A DNA stretch of 64,000 nt from Agapetus fuscipes (taxonomy: Eukaryota > Arthropoda > Insecta > Trichoptera > Glossosomatidae), in contig OX637356.1 of NCBI GenBank assembly GCA_951799405.1, forward strand, positions 10,935,229 to 10,999,228, written 5' to 3'. Below are positions 1 to 10,308 of this stretch, in pieces; position 1 is the first letter of the stretch; each line of letters starts with the position of its first letter. A program made the translations under genes and the position numbers. The notes under the pieces are model-generated. The model ran no database searches, was not told the origin of the DNA, and saw only the letters and a program-made list of their open reading frames with translations.

Positions 1-180
1 GTTTTAATGACTTATTCCTTTTCCAAACTGCCCGATTATGGAATGATCTACCAGTATCTGTGTTCCCTTACCAATTTAATCCGATTGTATTCAAAACAAA
101 CGCCACTTCCTTGCAGTGCCCCACGACAGAAGCAACAATTCAAGCAACACTTCTGCGGCACCCTTTCAGGGTGACATAGA
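1..180 (+). pseudogene. Non-LTR retrotransposon RT C-terminal relic
   Basis: The plus strand reads a short C-terminal segment of a non-LTR retrotransposon protein with the motif TARLWNDLPVSVFP followed by FNPIVFK. This TARLWN.LP..VFP...N...FK pattern is the usual end of many insect non-LTR ORF2 proteins. The frame continues for about 45 codons and then decays. A diverged copy of the same segment lies at 58465-58615. It is a dead 5'-truncated remnant; its clade cannot be settled from so short a piece. Confidence 0.6.
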
Positions 181-359
181 CCCCCAGGCTTTTTAAGAAT
201 TGTGGAGCTTCTCACACAGGATTCCTTAAAAAAAACTTCCATAATACAGATGGAGTTTTCTGTCTTGTCTTTTTTGCTCCAATTAAGGGATTTTCCAGTT
301 TCTGGACAAATCGTTCGTAGAGTGCTATGTTGCGTTGAGAAGCTCACGTTAGACGAAGC

Positions 360-566
360 ATGAAAGATCAGATAGCTAATTCGAATGGGAGAAGTAAAGT
401 GGGAACAACCACAAACTGTTCACTCTGCCACACCAGGAGGTCCCAGGGTTCTGAGAGGACTGTGGAAGACCTTAAAGGCTTGTTTGTCTTATCTCCAATA
501 GAGGTAATTTACCATGAGCAATGTTTGTATAAATACTGCACCAATGTATCTTATAAACGCAGGTAA
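360..566 (+). other. Short ORF with a C-x2-C ... H-x3-C pattern
   Basis: A 68-codon frame contains CSLCHTRR and, about 35 residues later, YHEQCLYKYCTN. This spacing resembles an unnamed zinc-binding segment common in transposon-associated proteins of insects and cnidarians, where a CxxC pair is followed by YH..CL..Y. The frame ends at aaacgcag/gtaatt, which would also serve as a splice donor. Nothing nearby extends it, so it may be a fragment of a larger ORF or chance. I do not assign a function. Confidence 0.25.
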
Positions 567-1120
567 TTGATTTTGAAAATGTGAAGAAAAACAGTTCTCG
601 CATTATTGTGTATTAGGTACGTATTTTTGAGATTGTGTAGAATGTGATTCTTTAAGACAATTTAATTTAAAGGTCATCTTTGAAACAGCCAAACAAGCAC
701 TGGGGGGACGCTTCAGCATTTTTCTCGACATTTCATCTAAAATTTTCCAAATTCCTTTAGAAACAAAGGTTCTGCTTGGTGTATACCGGTTGAGAACATT
801 CCTTAAAAAAACCACGATGTTTTCATTGTGTTGTTTTCAATAAAAGAAGACACCGTTAACGTATTCTACAGACAGATCCATAGCCCTCGCAAAGCACACA
901 TCCGAATGTCTTCACGTATACTTCCCTACATACATTTATTATGGGAGGATGGCGCACGCTTTCGATCTGTCTGTCGCTCTCCACGCTCCGACAACTATTC
1001 CCCTTTTACTGTGAGAACTATTTGCCTTCGGCGATCAAATATTCAGACCTCACCGGGACTCGAGCCCCGGCCTCCACTAAACATAGTATACAGCTTTACG
1101 TTTAAACTCAACCGGTTCCA
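567..1120. other. No gene seen
   Basis: AT-rich sequence with no convincing coding signal. On the minus strand at about 1050-1072 there is a tRNA T-arm-like stretch (ggggctcgagtcccggtg), which may be the internal promoter of an otherwise unrecognisable SINE fragment. Confidence 0.4.
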
Positions 1121-1699
1121 TGGTAGAACAATGCAGTGACAAAACGACACAGTGAAAAAACGACACTTGATAGAACGACACATGCCAGAATGACAGTACA
1201 TCACATGAGAAAAAATCACTGGCAAAACATGACAGGAGAGTACATCACCATGACAAAACATCACAAGACAAAAGATCACATACCTAAAACGAACATATCC
1301 TAAATGGCACATGAAAAAACGTCACATCACAAAACAGAAAACACCACAAACGGAATGACAAATGGTGAGAAAGCTTATACAAAAAATAAACACCTCTGAT
1401 TATCATTATTCGATAAAAAAAAAAACTTACTAATCTGCACACAAAGAGATATTTCCTACAGCGTTATCCCCGAAGGAGTCGCATATAACGTGTGGAAGCA
1501 AAATAAATGTTTGTGTGGTTCGCCATGTTTTTTGGCATGTGGTGTATTTTCATGTGCCGTTTATGGTACGTCCTGTTTTAGGTATGTAATGTTTAGTCAT
1601 GTTATTTACTGGCAGTGTGTTGTTATGTCATTTGTTGTTATGTCATGTGTCGTTCTGTCATGTGTCGTTATGCCATGTGTCACTATGCCGTTCTAGCCT
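1121..1699. mobile_element. Foldback-like element FB-A
   Basis: The left arm (1121-1345) is a degenerate tandem array of about 15-bp units of the type atgacaaaacgacac. The right arm (about 1530-1699) holds the reverse complement array (gtcatgtgtcgttatg type). Less repetitive inner segments also pair: cctaaaacgaacatat near 1276 with cgtcctgttttaggtat near 1570. The centre (1346-1530) includes a fragment of SINE-A at 1453-1490. Inverted arms made of short tandem repeats are the hallmark of Foldback-type elements. A second copy with related arms lies at 17701-18431. Confidence 0.6.
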
Positions 1700-2100
1700 G
1701 TCTCCAACACAACCATAGAGTTTCCCCAAACATCTCAAACTATAACTAGAAGCGCTTATTTCAATTCCGTGCATTTTTGTTAAAACTCCATGGTTCAGTT
1801 TCGACGTTAATTTTTATACTCGGAAAACAGTTCCGGGATTCCACAATATAACGGGAAATATATTTCGCCCCTCTCGATTATTCAGACGAAACTTTTTGTT
1901 TGTCTAAATCGTGTTTTCTTTCTCGTTTTATCTACAGGCATATGTATGAATCTATCTCATGTATTTTTCGTTGTCTGTGAACTTTGAGTAAAAAAGGGAC
2001 AAAGCAGAAATCACGTACAGTTTAAGGGAATTGGTTAAATATTGATGTGGAAGCATTAAAATGTTATACTTATATGTGATTGTTTTTTTACGTAAATGGC
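1700..2100. other. No gene; fragment of a dispersed repeat
   Basis: No coding signal. The stretch around 1777-1822 (ctccatggttcagtttcgacgtt, then a run ending ttatactcgg) resembles segments near 30650, 40050 and 48150, suggesting an old dispersed repeat. Confidence 0.3.
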
Positions 2101-2341
2101 TTCTTGACTGAAAGGTTGGTATGAGGCTGACCCCCCGTGCTGTAAAAATAGGTTCACTTCTGCCAATGTCACAATGGTTTCAGGGAAAAGCGGCAGGAGT
2201 TGCAAGGTTTATGTGAGGTTTTGTTTATTTGTATGCACACGAGAATGTGTAGGCGCGAAACTACATGTGCCTGTCTGGAAGCTTGCATTTAATACGAGCC
2301 TTAAATGTTAACACATCTTTGCAGCTTAGATTATAGATTAT
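2101..2341 (+). mobile_element. RTE 3'-tail repeat (older type)
   Basis: Begins ttcttgactgaaaggttggtatg and ends gcagcttagattatagatta. It is a diverged copy of the RTE-like 3' UTR unit whose parent is at 61409-63004. Its tail is ATAGATT-type rather than ATTAGATT-type, marking an older variant also seen at 7314-7492, 15956-16207 and 33336-33500. Confidence 0.75.
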
Positions 2342-2400
2342 AAAAAAGTTTTCCTGTTTTGACTAACTTTGTACATATTCGATTTATTGTTAGGTATTTT

Positions 2401-2460
2401 AGAGGGCTCTTGCAGTGGGCTTCGCACAAAAACAGCGCTCACCAAATAAATCATCTTAAT
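2401..2460 (+). mobile_element. SINE-B 3' fragment
   Basis: Carries the SINE-B ending: agagggctcttg, then cacaaaaacagcgctcacc and aaataaatcatc. Full copies at 11483-11780 and 32626-32915 define the family. The tRNA-like head is missing. Confidence 0.65.
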
Positions 2461-2800
2461 TCCATTCACGAAACGTGAAAATGTTACACTAAATGTGTAG
2501 CTTCGTAGCGCTATTTTTAAGAAAAGGTTTGCATTATTTTGTCATTCGGTTTTTAATTACTCAAGTTCGAGAAAAACTTAATTTACCAACATCCATACAA
2601 AAAACGTTTCGTCTTCATTGTAATTGTACGATATATTCACACTAAATTTACCCAGGACCTGTACTCTATGTAAACAATACATTAATCTTTCTCGTTACTT
2701 AGGTAACCTTTATATCCAGCAGGGGCGTTCATCATATACAGGCATATGCGCCTAAAAGGTAGGCAATATATGGTAAAATAATTATTTAAGCTTGATATTT
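2461..2800. other. No gene seen
   Basis: AT-rich and without coding signal. A possible remnant of the SINE-A end (gttacactaaatgtgtagctt) lies at about 2483-2505. Just before the next repeat gatatttaagctt is directly duplicated. Confidence 0.3.
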
Positions 2801-2810
2801 AAGCTTGATG

Positions 2811-3066
2811 TTCCTTGACTTATAGGTTGGTATGCGGCTGACCACCCATTCTGTGAAAAAATGGTTCACTTTTCCAATGTCATCCCTGTCTCAGGGAAGG
2901 ACGGCAAGAGTTGCAGGGCTTATGTTCATTTGAGATGGGTTCTTACAATGTAGGTCCACATGCGGCATGTGTTAGCGCGAAATTATACATGTCTGCTTGT
3001 GGGAATGCATTTGATGTAAATCTTAAATGGTATATATCCTTGCAGCTTAGATTAGATTAGATTAGA
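2811..3066 (+). mobile_element. RTE 3'-tail repeat, left arm of an inverted pair
   Basis: Near-complete copy from ttccttgacttataggttgg to four ATTAG-type units. Together with the opposite copy at 3131-3391 it forms a tail-to-tail inverted pair separated by about 65 bp. Confidence 0.85.
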
Positions 3067-3130
3067 TATTCAGATTTAACAATCAAATTTTAAGTTCGAT
3101 TAGAGCCATCGTACTTCATAGCACTTCAGT

Positions 3131-3391
3131 CTAATCTAATCTAATCTAATCTAAGCTGCAAAGATATATATCATTTAAGATTTATATTAAAAGCATTCCC
3201 ACAAGCAGACATGTATAATTTCGCGCTAACACATGCCGCATGTGGACCTACAATATAAAAAACCAATCTCAAATGAACATAAGCTCTGCAAGTCTTGCCG
3301 TCCTTCCCTGAAACAGGGGTGACATTGGCAAAGTGAACCATTTTTTACAGTATGGGTGGTCAGCCGCATACCAACCTATAAGTCAAGGAAC
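3131..3391 (-). mobile_element. RTE 3'-tail repeat, right arm of an inverted pair
   Basis: Reverse-strand copy that starts ctaatctaatctaatc and ends ccaacctataagtcaagg. Very similar over its length to 2811-3066, so a transcript through both could fold into a hairpin with arms of about 255 bp. Confidence 0.85.
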
Positions 3392-3761
3392 AGTCAATTT
3401 CAAATAAGTTTTTTTGAAGGAATGGTAGAAAACATTTATTCAGAAATGTATTTGCCTATACCCTGATTTCCAGGAGCTGTGGAAATTCATTTTTAACTTC
3501 AGTTTTCATATTTGCTAGAAGTGAGACAGCTATCGAAAAGTATTATGACGCCCAGTTAAAAGTTGAACAATGTGAAACTCCGCTGAAGATCCTGCGCCCC
3601 CGAAATACATTAAATGTAAGGGAGGGGGTTGGTGAACAGTAGGAACTCCAAGTATAACAGAGAGAATTAAACGCAAGCATGACGTTTACTAAAAAGGGGT
3701 ATTTTTTTCCATTTAGGTATTGTTTTTTTGTATCTAGTTAAATAAAAAAATATGTAAAAAA

Positions 3762-4270
3762 GCAACTAATCTACGCATAGTATAGTGTAACTCATTGTCA
3801 CGTTATCCTCGAAGGGTTTCAAATGTGGCGAGTGGAACCTATTTATTTTTACAGGTTCACTTTGCCAATGTCACCCCTGTCTCAGGGAAGGACGGCAAGA
3901 GTTGCAGGGCTTATGTTTATTTGAGATGGGTTCTTATAATGTAGGTCCACATGCGGCATGTGTTAGCGCGAAATTATACATGTCTGCTTGTGGGAATGCA
4001 TTTGATATAAATCTTAAATGGTATATATCCTTGCAGCTTAGATTAGATTAGATAAGCCCTTCAGTTGTGGGGGTTTCCCAGCTTCCGAGGAGGCTGGTAC
4101 TCATTTCTTATGAAGGTGAGTACATTTTGGCGGTATGTTATTTTGAGTTTTTTAAATAAACACCGACACGGGAAATCATTTCTGACATCCTGGATGGGAT
4201 TCGAACCCAAGCTCTCGGCATGGAATGCAAGCAATCTACCGAATGAGCAATCGAACGGACTTCCTAAATG
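3762..4270 (-). mobile_element. SINE-A split by an RTE-tail insertion
   Basis: The 3' part of SINE-A (tatagtgtaac ... atttatttttacag) lies at 3762-3852. The rest, up to the tRNA-like head with its reversed T-arm (gattcgaacccaagctctcg), lies at 4053-4270. Between them is a 5'-truncated RTE tail. Complete copies (36312-36645) show these two pieces are normally almost contiguous, so the tail inserted into a pre-existing SINE. Confidence 0.75.
3853..4052 (+). mobile_element. RTE 3'-tail repeat, 5'-truncated, nested in SINE-A
   Basis: Starts inside the unit at ggttcactttgccaatg and ends cagcttagattagattaga. The 5' truncation is typical of target-primed reverse transcription. Confidence 0.85.
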
Positions 4271-4658
4271 TTTACAATTAGATATTTTAAAATTTAATCA
4301 TCGCCTCTAGTGAGCGATTTAGTTTCTTTACAAATTCAGTAAGACGTAAGAGTTTTAGACTTGAGTTACAGGAATTGGAAGACTGGAGAGTTGCGGAGAA
4401 AAGTTGATTCAAAGAGCCGGGAGACGAAAGGAAGAGGAAGGGACGCTTGCTCTTTTATTCTTGCGAGAAGTTCACCAGCCCCGGCAATTTTCGCATTATG
4501 ACGATGGAAGCAATTGGCGAGCCACTTATAGCAGAAAACTTTTAGGTGTATCAAATGAAAGTGCTCAAAGATATCACGAATTATTGTTCTGTAAAATCTC
4601 TGATTACTTGGAGAAAATCTAGATTTTCATCTAAAGCTTGCGGGCTAGACCATCCTCC
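4271..4658. other. No gene seen
   Basis: Several short overlapping frames exist on both strands, but none shows a domain or supporting splice signal. I consider the segment non-coding. Confidence 0.35.
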
Positions 4659-4893
4659 AAATCTAAATCTAAATCCAAGTTGCAAAGATATATATCATTT
4701 CCCACACGCATAATTTCGCGCTAACACATGCCGCATGTGGACCTACAATATAAAAATCCAAATCTCAAATAAACATAAGCCCTGCAACTCGACCCTTGCT
4801 GACGACCTTACCTGAAACAGGGGCGACATTGGCAAAGTGAGCCATTTTCTACAGCATGGGTGTAAGCCTTACACCAACATATAAATCAAGGAA
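4659..4893 (-). mobile_element. RTE 3'-tail repeat with AAATCT-type tail
   Basis: Starts with several ctaaat units and ends with ataaatcaagg. It has lost about 15 bp near cattt/cccacac. The AAATCT tail variant is shared with 5294-5573 and 5580-5792. Confidence 0.8.
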
Positions 4894-5293
4894 AAACAAA
4901 GTCCATAAAAATGTAAATTACACTTCTGCGATAAAATGTAAATGAATGCTTTCTCTACACTTTATCTAATCCCATTTTATTTCCAAATATAAGTTTTCTG
5001 TATCTTATAGGTAGGAAATAGTATTCCCGTCCGATGAAATGCAGTGCGGTCAGATATTGGAGGAAATTGGGGTCAACCGATTCAATGGAGGAAGATTGTA
5101 GGTGTCAGGAACAGCCAACTAGACGTGCGCTTTCCAACGACAAAATGTAGGGCAGACTGGTTCAAATTCTATATCGACATTCCAATAATACTCCCTACAT
5201 ATTTTCTTATAATCTTCACTTGAAGAAATTTCCAGAGTCTCTATACAACGAGGTTGGTATTAACTCAATAACCCCCAAAAAGGTGGATACCCT
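4894..5293. other. No gene seen
   Basis: Unique-looking AT-rich sequence without coding signal between two tail copies. Confidence 0.35.
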
Positions 5294-5573
5294 ATCTAAA
5301 TCTAAATCTAAATCTAAGCTGCAAAGATATGTATCATTTGAGATTCATATTAAATGCATTCCCACAAGCAGACATGCATAATTTCGCGCTTACACATGCC
5401 GCATGTGGACCTACAATATAAAAAACCCAACTCTCAAATGAACATAAGCCCTGCAACTCTTGCCGTCCTTCCCTGAAACAGGGGTGACATTGGCAAAGTG
5501 AACCAATTTTTTACAGTATGGGTGGTCAGCCGCATAACAACCTATAAGTCAAGGAACATACATGACAAATATA
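5294..5573 (-). mobile_element. RTE 3'-tail repeat, first of a tandem pair
   Basis: Complete tail unit ending cctataagtcaagg and continuing with aacatacatgacaaat. That extra sequence is the upstream RTE 3' UTR, also seen at 61660-61680 and 46895-46910, so this copy starts a little inside the 3' UTR rather than at the common 5' end. Confidence 0.85.
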
Positions 5574-5579
5574 TACCAT

Positions 5580-5792
5580 ATCTAAATCTAAATCTAAGCT
5601 GCAAAGATACCTATATATATCATTTGAGATTCATATTAAATGCATTCCCACAAGCAGACATGCATAATTTCGCGCTTACACATGCCGCATGTGGACCTAC
5701 AATATAAAAAACCCAACTCTCAAATGAACATAAGCCCTGCAACTCTTGCCGACCTTCCCTGAAGCAGGGGTGACATTGGCAAAGTGAACCAT
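5580..5792 (-). mobile_element. RTE 3'-tail repeat, second of a tandem pair
   Basis: Same orientation and nearly the same sequence as 5294-5573 (shared run gcataatttcgcgcttacac), but 5'-truncated after ggcaaagtgaaccat. The close similarity suggests a local duplication or insertion of one copy beside the other. Confidence 0.85.
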
Positions 5793-6700
5793 CGATACCT
5801 TAAATGTTAAACTGAATAAGTAACATATTAAGGGCCTGCTACATCTAACTCAAAACAGACAAAAATCAAAATGTAGTGTGGTTTCTCTCAACAAAAATTG
5901 CATGTACGTTAATCAGCTGATGTACATCAGATTCCTGTTGAATTCCATCATATTACCCACTTCCGAGAAATATTTAATCAGGGTCCTTACCGGAATTCAG
6001 CAATCAAATTTGATGTGTCAATAAAATATTGATTGGAGGTTGGTGCAACCGGCCCTATGCCAATAAGCGTTTCTCGGATAAATGCTCCTTTATTCCCATT
6101 TTCTACGAGAGAAAACACTAAAGGTGTGTAAAAATCCTGTAGTGAAGGAGTTTGTCGTGAGTAATAATTCATAATGAGTTCACTAAGGCCCGGTATTTTG
6201 AAGTATCGTAAAGTTAACTAAAATACAATTTTAGTTAAATCATCATAATATTTCACTCACCGAATTTCGGCAGTAAATATTTAGTAACTTTAACTTTCGA
6301 TTTTCAAGATGGCGGCGCTTCACTGACAGCAGCTGTTCTTTTTTAATGTAAGGATACATGAAAATTGTTGCAAACTGAACCTTTTTTGTCTAGTTTTCTA
6401 GCTTAATGAAGGTAAGTGATATGATTTTTATGAATAGTTGTTTGTTTTAAAGCTTTTGAATGGCATTTTAATTATTTCCAAGATTTGGGGGCGTGGCTTC
6501 ATACTTCGGCAATCTTCGGTTTTAGTTAACTCGAGATTGAGTATTTTGAATAAAAGTTCAAGTAATAGTTAACTAAAATATTACTACAGTTCAATATACC
6601 GGGCCAAGTTACCCATAATAAAATGTTGAATCCATGATTTCTCAAATCAGCCACACTTTTACTTTTGAAGTGGCGATATTCAAAACAAGCATTATTAATT
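5793..6700. repeat. Dispersed repeat shared with the FB-C core
   Basis: Segments at 6050-6186 and 6606-6700 match 50960-51230 in order: aaaatcctgtagt, then gttaccc..ataaaatg, then gatttctcaaatcag and aagt.gcgatat. In the 51-kb copy these are contiguous. Here they are separated by the MITE at 6187-6605, so the MITE came later. Confidence 0.6.
6187..6605. mobile_element. TIR element (MITE) beginning ggcccggtat
   Basis: Terminal inverted repeats begin ggcccggtattttgaa on the left and, read inward from the right, ggcccggtatattgaa. Subterminal ttagttaact-type motifs also pair. Total length is 419 bp with no coding capacity. The interrupted repeat at 50960-51230 serves as an approximate empty site. 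The exact target duplication is unclear, perhaps aa or taa. Confidence 0.75.
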
Positions 6701-6767
6701 GATTTTTTTATACTTTCATATTTTTATTTACATGGCTATTAATGTTATTGTTGTTTGTAATTTTTGT

Positions 6768-7012
6768 TCCTTGACTAATAGTTTGTTATAAGGCTTGCCA
6801 CATACCGTAAACAAATAGTTACTTTTGCCAATGCCACCCCTGTGTTTCAAGAAAAGCCAGCAAGAGTTTTAGGGTTTCAGTTCATTTAAGGTTTCAGTGT
6901 TATTTTGTAAATACACATGCTACATGTGGAAACACGAACTTGAACATGTCTGCTTTTGAACGTGCATTAAATATTAGACCCCTAAATATTCACATGTCTT
7001 TGCAATTTATTG
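6768..7012 (+). mobile_element. RTE 3'-tail repeat, old and diverged
   Basis: Starts ttccttgactaatagtttgtt and ends tctttgcaatttattga. All blocks of the unit are present, but the copy is the most diverged of those that are nearly full length. Confidence 0.7.
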
Positions 7013-7129
7013 ATTTAAATGTATTATTACAAAGAGAAACGCTAAAAATGATAGCTGAAATTTTGAATATTTAAAGGGAAACGATTAATTTAAACGGAAA
7101 GCCTTGTTGAAATGAAAACGAGCACGACG

Positions 7130-7580
7130 AGGAGATTTATACAGAAACATAAACAAAAACACGCGGCGCTATAAGTGCGTGAAAAATGTATATATATATC
7201 GTACATCATGTAATGCGTAACGATGAACGAGAGTCTCTGATACAACGACAATTTCATACAACGAACTGTAGGAGATTTATACAGCGACATAAACAAAAAC
7301 ACGCGACGCTATATAATAATCTATAATCTAAGTTGCAAGGATATATTCATTTAAAGCTCTCAGATGTATGCCCACAAACCAACAAGTGTAGTTCGCGCTT
7401 ACAAATGCTGAATGTGTACTTACAAATAAAATCCAAACCTCAAATGAACATAAGCCCCACAACTTTTGCCGACCTTCCCTGAAGTGCGTTTAAAACGTAT
7501 ATATATCGTACATCATGTAATGCGTAACGAGAATCTCTGATACAACGACAATTTCATCCAACGAACTGAAATACATAATC
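7130..7580. repeat. Tandem duplication of about 140 bp
   Basis: Unit 1 (7130-7268) runs from ggagatttatacag through cgtacatcatgtaatgcg to catacaacgaactg. Unit 2 restarts at 7271 and is interrupted after cgctata by an RTE-tail insertion, resuming at 7493 with agtgcgt. Unit 1 therefore shows the uninterrupted site. Confidence 0.8.
7314..7492 (-). mobile_element. RTE 3'-tail repeat in a duplicated locus
   Basis: Old-type tail (taataatctataatcta, then ctaagttgcaagg) running to gaccttccctga, 5'-truncated. The uninterrupted unit at 7130-7268 reads cgctata/agtgcgt at this point, which fixes both borders of the insertion. Confidence 0.85.
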
Positions 7581-7889
7581 AGATGAACAATGTGCAGTTG
7601 AATTTGCTAGGGATAATTTAGCTAACACATGTCATCGATAGAATGAGATACGCACATGAATTGATATGCTAGACCTAATTGTGATGTCACACGATCGGGT
7701 TGCTAGGGACAAGGCAAACAAGTATTTTGGAATTAATTACTACCGACCGTAGTCCCATACAAGAGTGACTTTTGCCGGCGGAGAAAAATAATCTTAATTA
7801 AAAAATATGCTGGGTGTAAACATAGATTCACAATTAATGGGTGAATAAAGCATGACCTGTACAAGGAATGAATGGTTTGATTCTTAAAA
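7581..7889. other. No gene seen
   Basis: No coding signal or recognised repeat. Confidence 0.35.
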
Positions 7890-8630
7890 AAAAAAAACCG
7901 TGTTAACAAAAGGATTTAGAAATGTAGAAGAAAATCGTAGACGAAGGTGTTGAATAAAATTGTGTATTAAACGATTATAAACGCTGACAAAAATGTTAAT
8001 GAAAGTGTTTACAAATAGCGTAGATGGAAAGCATAGACGATGGACGTTAAGAAGTGACGAAAACAAAGTACGTGGAGGAGATGATCGTAGAGTTGATGAG
8101 GGTAGATAAAAAAAGTTAAACGAAAAAACATAGGCAAACCATAGACAAAAAGGAAGGCGATAAACGTATGCAAAGCGTAGACAAAGAACGTATATAAAAA
8201 ATAATGACGGAAATGGTAGGCAAAGCGTAGACAAAGAACGCATAAGAAAAGTATAGACGAAAATGGTAGGAAAAGCGTAGACAAAGAACGCATAAGAAAA
8301 ATATAGACGAAAATGGTAGGAAAAGCGTAGACAAAGAACGCATAAGAAAAATATAGACGAAAATGGTAGGAAAAGCGTAGACAAAGAAGGTCAATGAAAA
8401 ATATTGACGGAAAACGTAGGCAAAGCGTAGCATGAAAATTATCGTCAAATAGCGTAGACGAATAGAGTACATAAAAACAGTAGACGAAAAGTACTCACAT
8501 AAGCGTAGACGAGAAAATTCCAGATAATAGAGAGCGTTGATGGATAAAGAAAGAGCTCAAATTGTAATAAAAGTCGGAAACGAAAGCGTAGACAAAAAAG
8601 TAAACACGAAGAGGGTCGACAACGTGTGTA
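7890..8630. repeat. Minisatellite, cgtagac-rich
   Basis: The core at about 8210-8400 is a clear tandem repeat of period 50, anchored by acaaagaacgcataagaaaa at 8231, 8281 and 8331 and a variant at 8381. Flanks are more degenerate arrays in which cgtagac recurs every 15-30 bp. Long overlapping open frames on the minus strand are low-complexity translations of this array (FRLYFSYAFFVYAF repeated) and are not genes. Confidence 0.9.
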
Positions 8631-8724
8631 GGCAATAAGCTATGGCAAGAAACATAATATCCGAAAACAATGATGTTAAGGATGTACTCCAAAAAAAAAA
8701 TTGTCCTGAAAAACATTTCTGAGA

Positions 8725-8903
8725 CCAGGGCTGGAAGTCGAATTATACAAATCTTCATACAAATATTACCGAATATCGGTAATACTTAAATGAAGACCTG
8801 TCAATTCAAGATGGCCACAAGTTAACAGCTGTTTAGTCTTTATACAAATATTACCGATATTCGGTAGGTAAGAATTATGTGGTGATGAGACTTCCAGCCC
8901 TGG
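8725..8903. mobile_element. 179-bp MITE with TIR ccagggctggaagtc
   Basis: The first 15 bp, ccagggctggaagtc, are perfectly matched in reverse complement by the last 15, gacttccagccctgg. The interior has two inverted copies of an accgaatatcggta-type motif. A right-half fragment lies at 37497-37608. No coding capacity. The flanks do not show a clear target duplication. Confidence 0.8.
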
Positions 8904-9202
8904 AGGATTGTGGTGCGGGAGGCCCTGATGCATCAAGGTTCGTGAGTTCGATGAAGTAGGTACCTACGTAATTAAGTAACATTTTATCTTCTTCTTCGTC
9001 GAGTCAGACACTACACTATTTTTGCCCAATATCGGGCAACCTCCACCGCTCTATCATTACCCTCCATTAGTGAGCAACTTGTTTGGCAGGTCGGACAGAT
9101 CCAAAGATGATCCGTGGACTGTTGGGCTCAGAATTCGTATAGCATGGTGTCATCTTAATGTGAGATTCCCCAGGTCTCTGCCAACACCCGCGCTCAGCCT
9201 GT
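8904..9202. other. No gene seen
   Basis: A 68-codon frame at 9022-9228 runs into the poly-T of the following SINE and shows no domain. Non-coding as far as I can tell. Confidence 0.3.
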
Positions 9203-9463
9203 ATTTTTTTTTTTTATTAGATTTGTGAAGAGGAATGCACTTCACCAACCTATTCTGCCTGGCCAGAAACAGGTATTAATCTTATCAATTAATAATTCAT
9301 TATGCTTGATTTTAATTAATAATTACCCAATAACATCTGTTCAACCAGGGTCAAAGTTATGGTCAATAATGATCCAGGCGGGATCGAACCAAAGTTGTTC
9401 TATTCCAAACACGCTAGAAAGATCAGCCCACTTGGCGCCCTCGGCCATAACACCGACAATTTG
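9203..9463 (-). mobile_element. SINE-C, complete copy
   Basis: On the minus strand the element starts with a tRNA-like head (gtcggtgttatggccgaggg, then ggttcgatcccgcc as B box), continues through taattattaa-rich sequence, and ends gaattgcattcctcttcac-like then a poly-A. The ggccgagggng.caag pattern and long variable region resemble tRNA-Ser/Leu. Other copies: 12546-12760, 14592-15070, 20509-21035. Confidence 0.75.
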
Positions 9464-9997
9464 TCACGTGAAAAATTATACTTAGATAACGATCTGTCTG
9501 TCATGTGAAAAAATATACTTAGATAACGAGCTTTCGATTAAAACGAACTACGCATATTCGTATAACCGAGGGATGCTACAAAATTCACCAACACAATGTC
9601 ACTGCTGATGCCTGGGGTGAACAAAATGAAGTGTAACGTTTTGTTTTGTTTTTATTTGTATCAGAGTATACTCGTCAAGTAAATGTGTTCGTTGTACGTA
9701 CCCACCTGTCGTTCGATAAACAAAGTAATTCCGCTGCTGTGCGGAATCGCGGGCGGAAAACCGCCAGCGGAATAAACGCTAACGGAATAAATAAATCATT
9801 GCATACTAGAATAATGTAATAGAATAGCGACAGCTGATAGCATGAGTAAAATAGATTTGTCTTACCTGTTGTCGTAGGAGTAAAGTAAATGATGTTACAA
9901 GAACTTACAGAAAAAGCTTTGACGTATTAGGTACGTATTAAGAACAACATCACAGCAAAATTTAATGGTGTTATGTTTTTCACAAACTATTTTATTT
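9464..9997. other. No gene seen
   Basis: Contains a short duplication (gaaaa..tatacttagataacga twice near 9470-9530) and a small inverted motif around 9745-9775 (gcggaa, ttccgc). No coding signal. Confidence 0.35.
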
Positions 9998-10308
9998 TTC
10001 ATAGACCTTCCCTTAATCATGGTTGACATCGGCAAAATCGAAACATCTTTTACAGTATGGGTAGTCAGCCTCAGTTGCAAAGATACGTATCATTTGAGAT
10101 TCATATTAAATGCATTCCCACAAGCACACACGCATAGTTTCGCGCTCACACATGCCGCATGTGGACCTGCAATACAAAAACCCAATCTCAAATGAACATA
10201 AGCCCTGAAACTCTTGCCGACCTTCCCTTAAACAAGGGTGACATTGGCAAAGTGAAACATCTTTTACAGTATGGGTAGTCAGTCTAACACCAACCTATAA
10301 GTCAAGGA
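9998..10308 (-). mobile_element. Two overlapping RTE 3'-tail repeats
   Basis: A partial 5' end (10001-10072, tcccttaatcatggttgacatc to gtagtcagcct) is followed directly by a near-complete copy (10072-10308, cagttgcaaagatacgtatc to cctataagtcaagg). The second seems to have landed within the first. Confidence 0.75.

Noticed and set aside
7884..8472. Three overlapping minus-strand frames of 94-166 codons
   Set aside because: They are low-complexity translations of a cgtagac-rich minisatellite, with repeated FRLYFSYAF-type peptides, and no gene signal.
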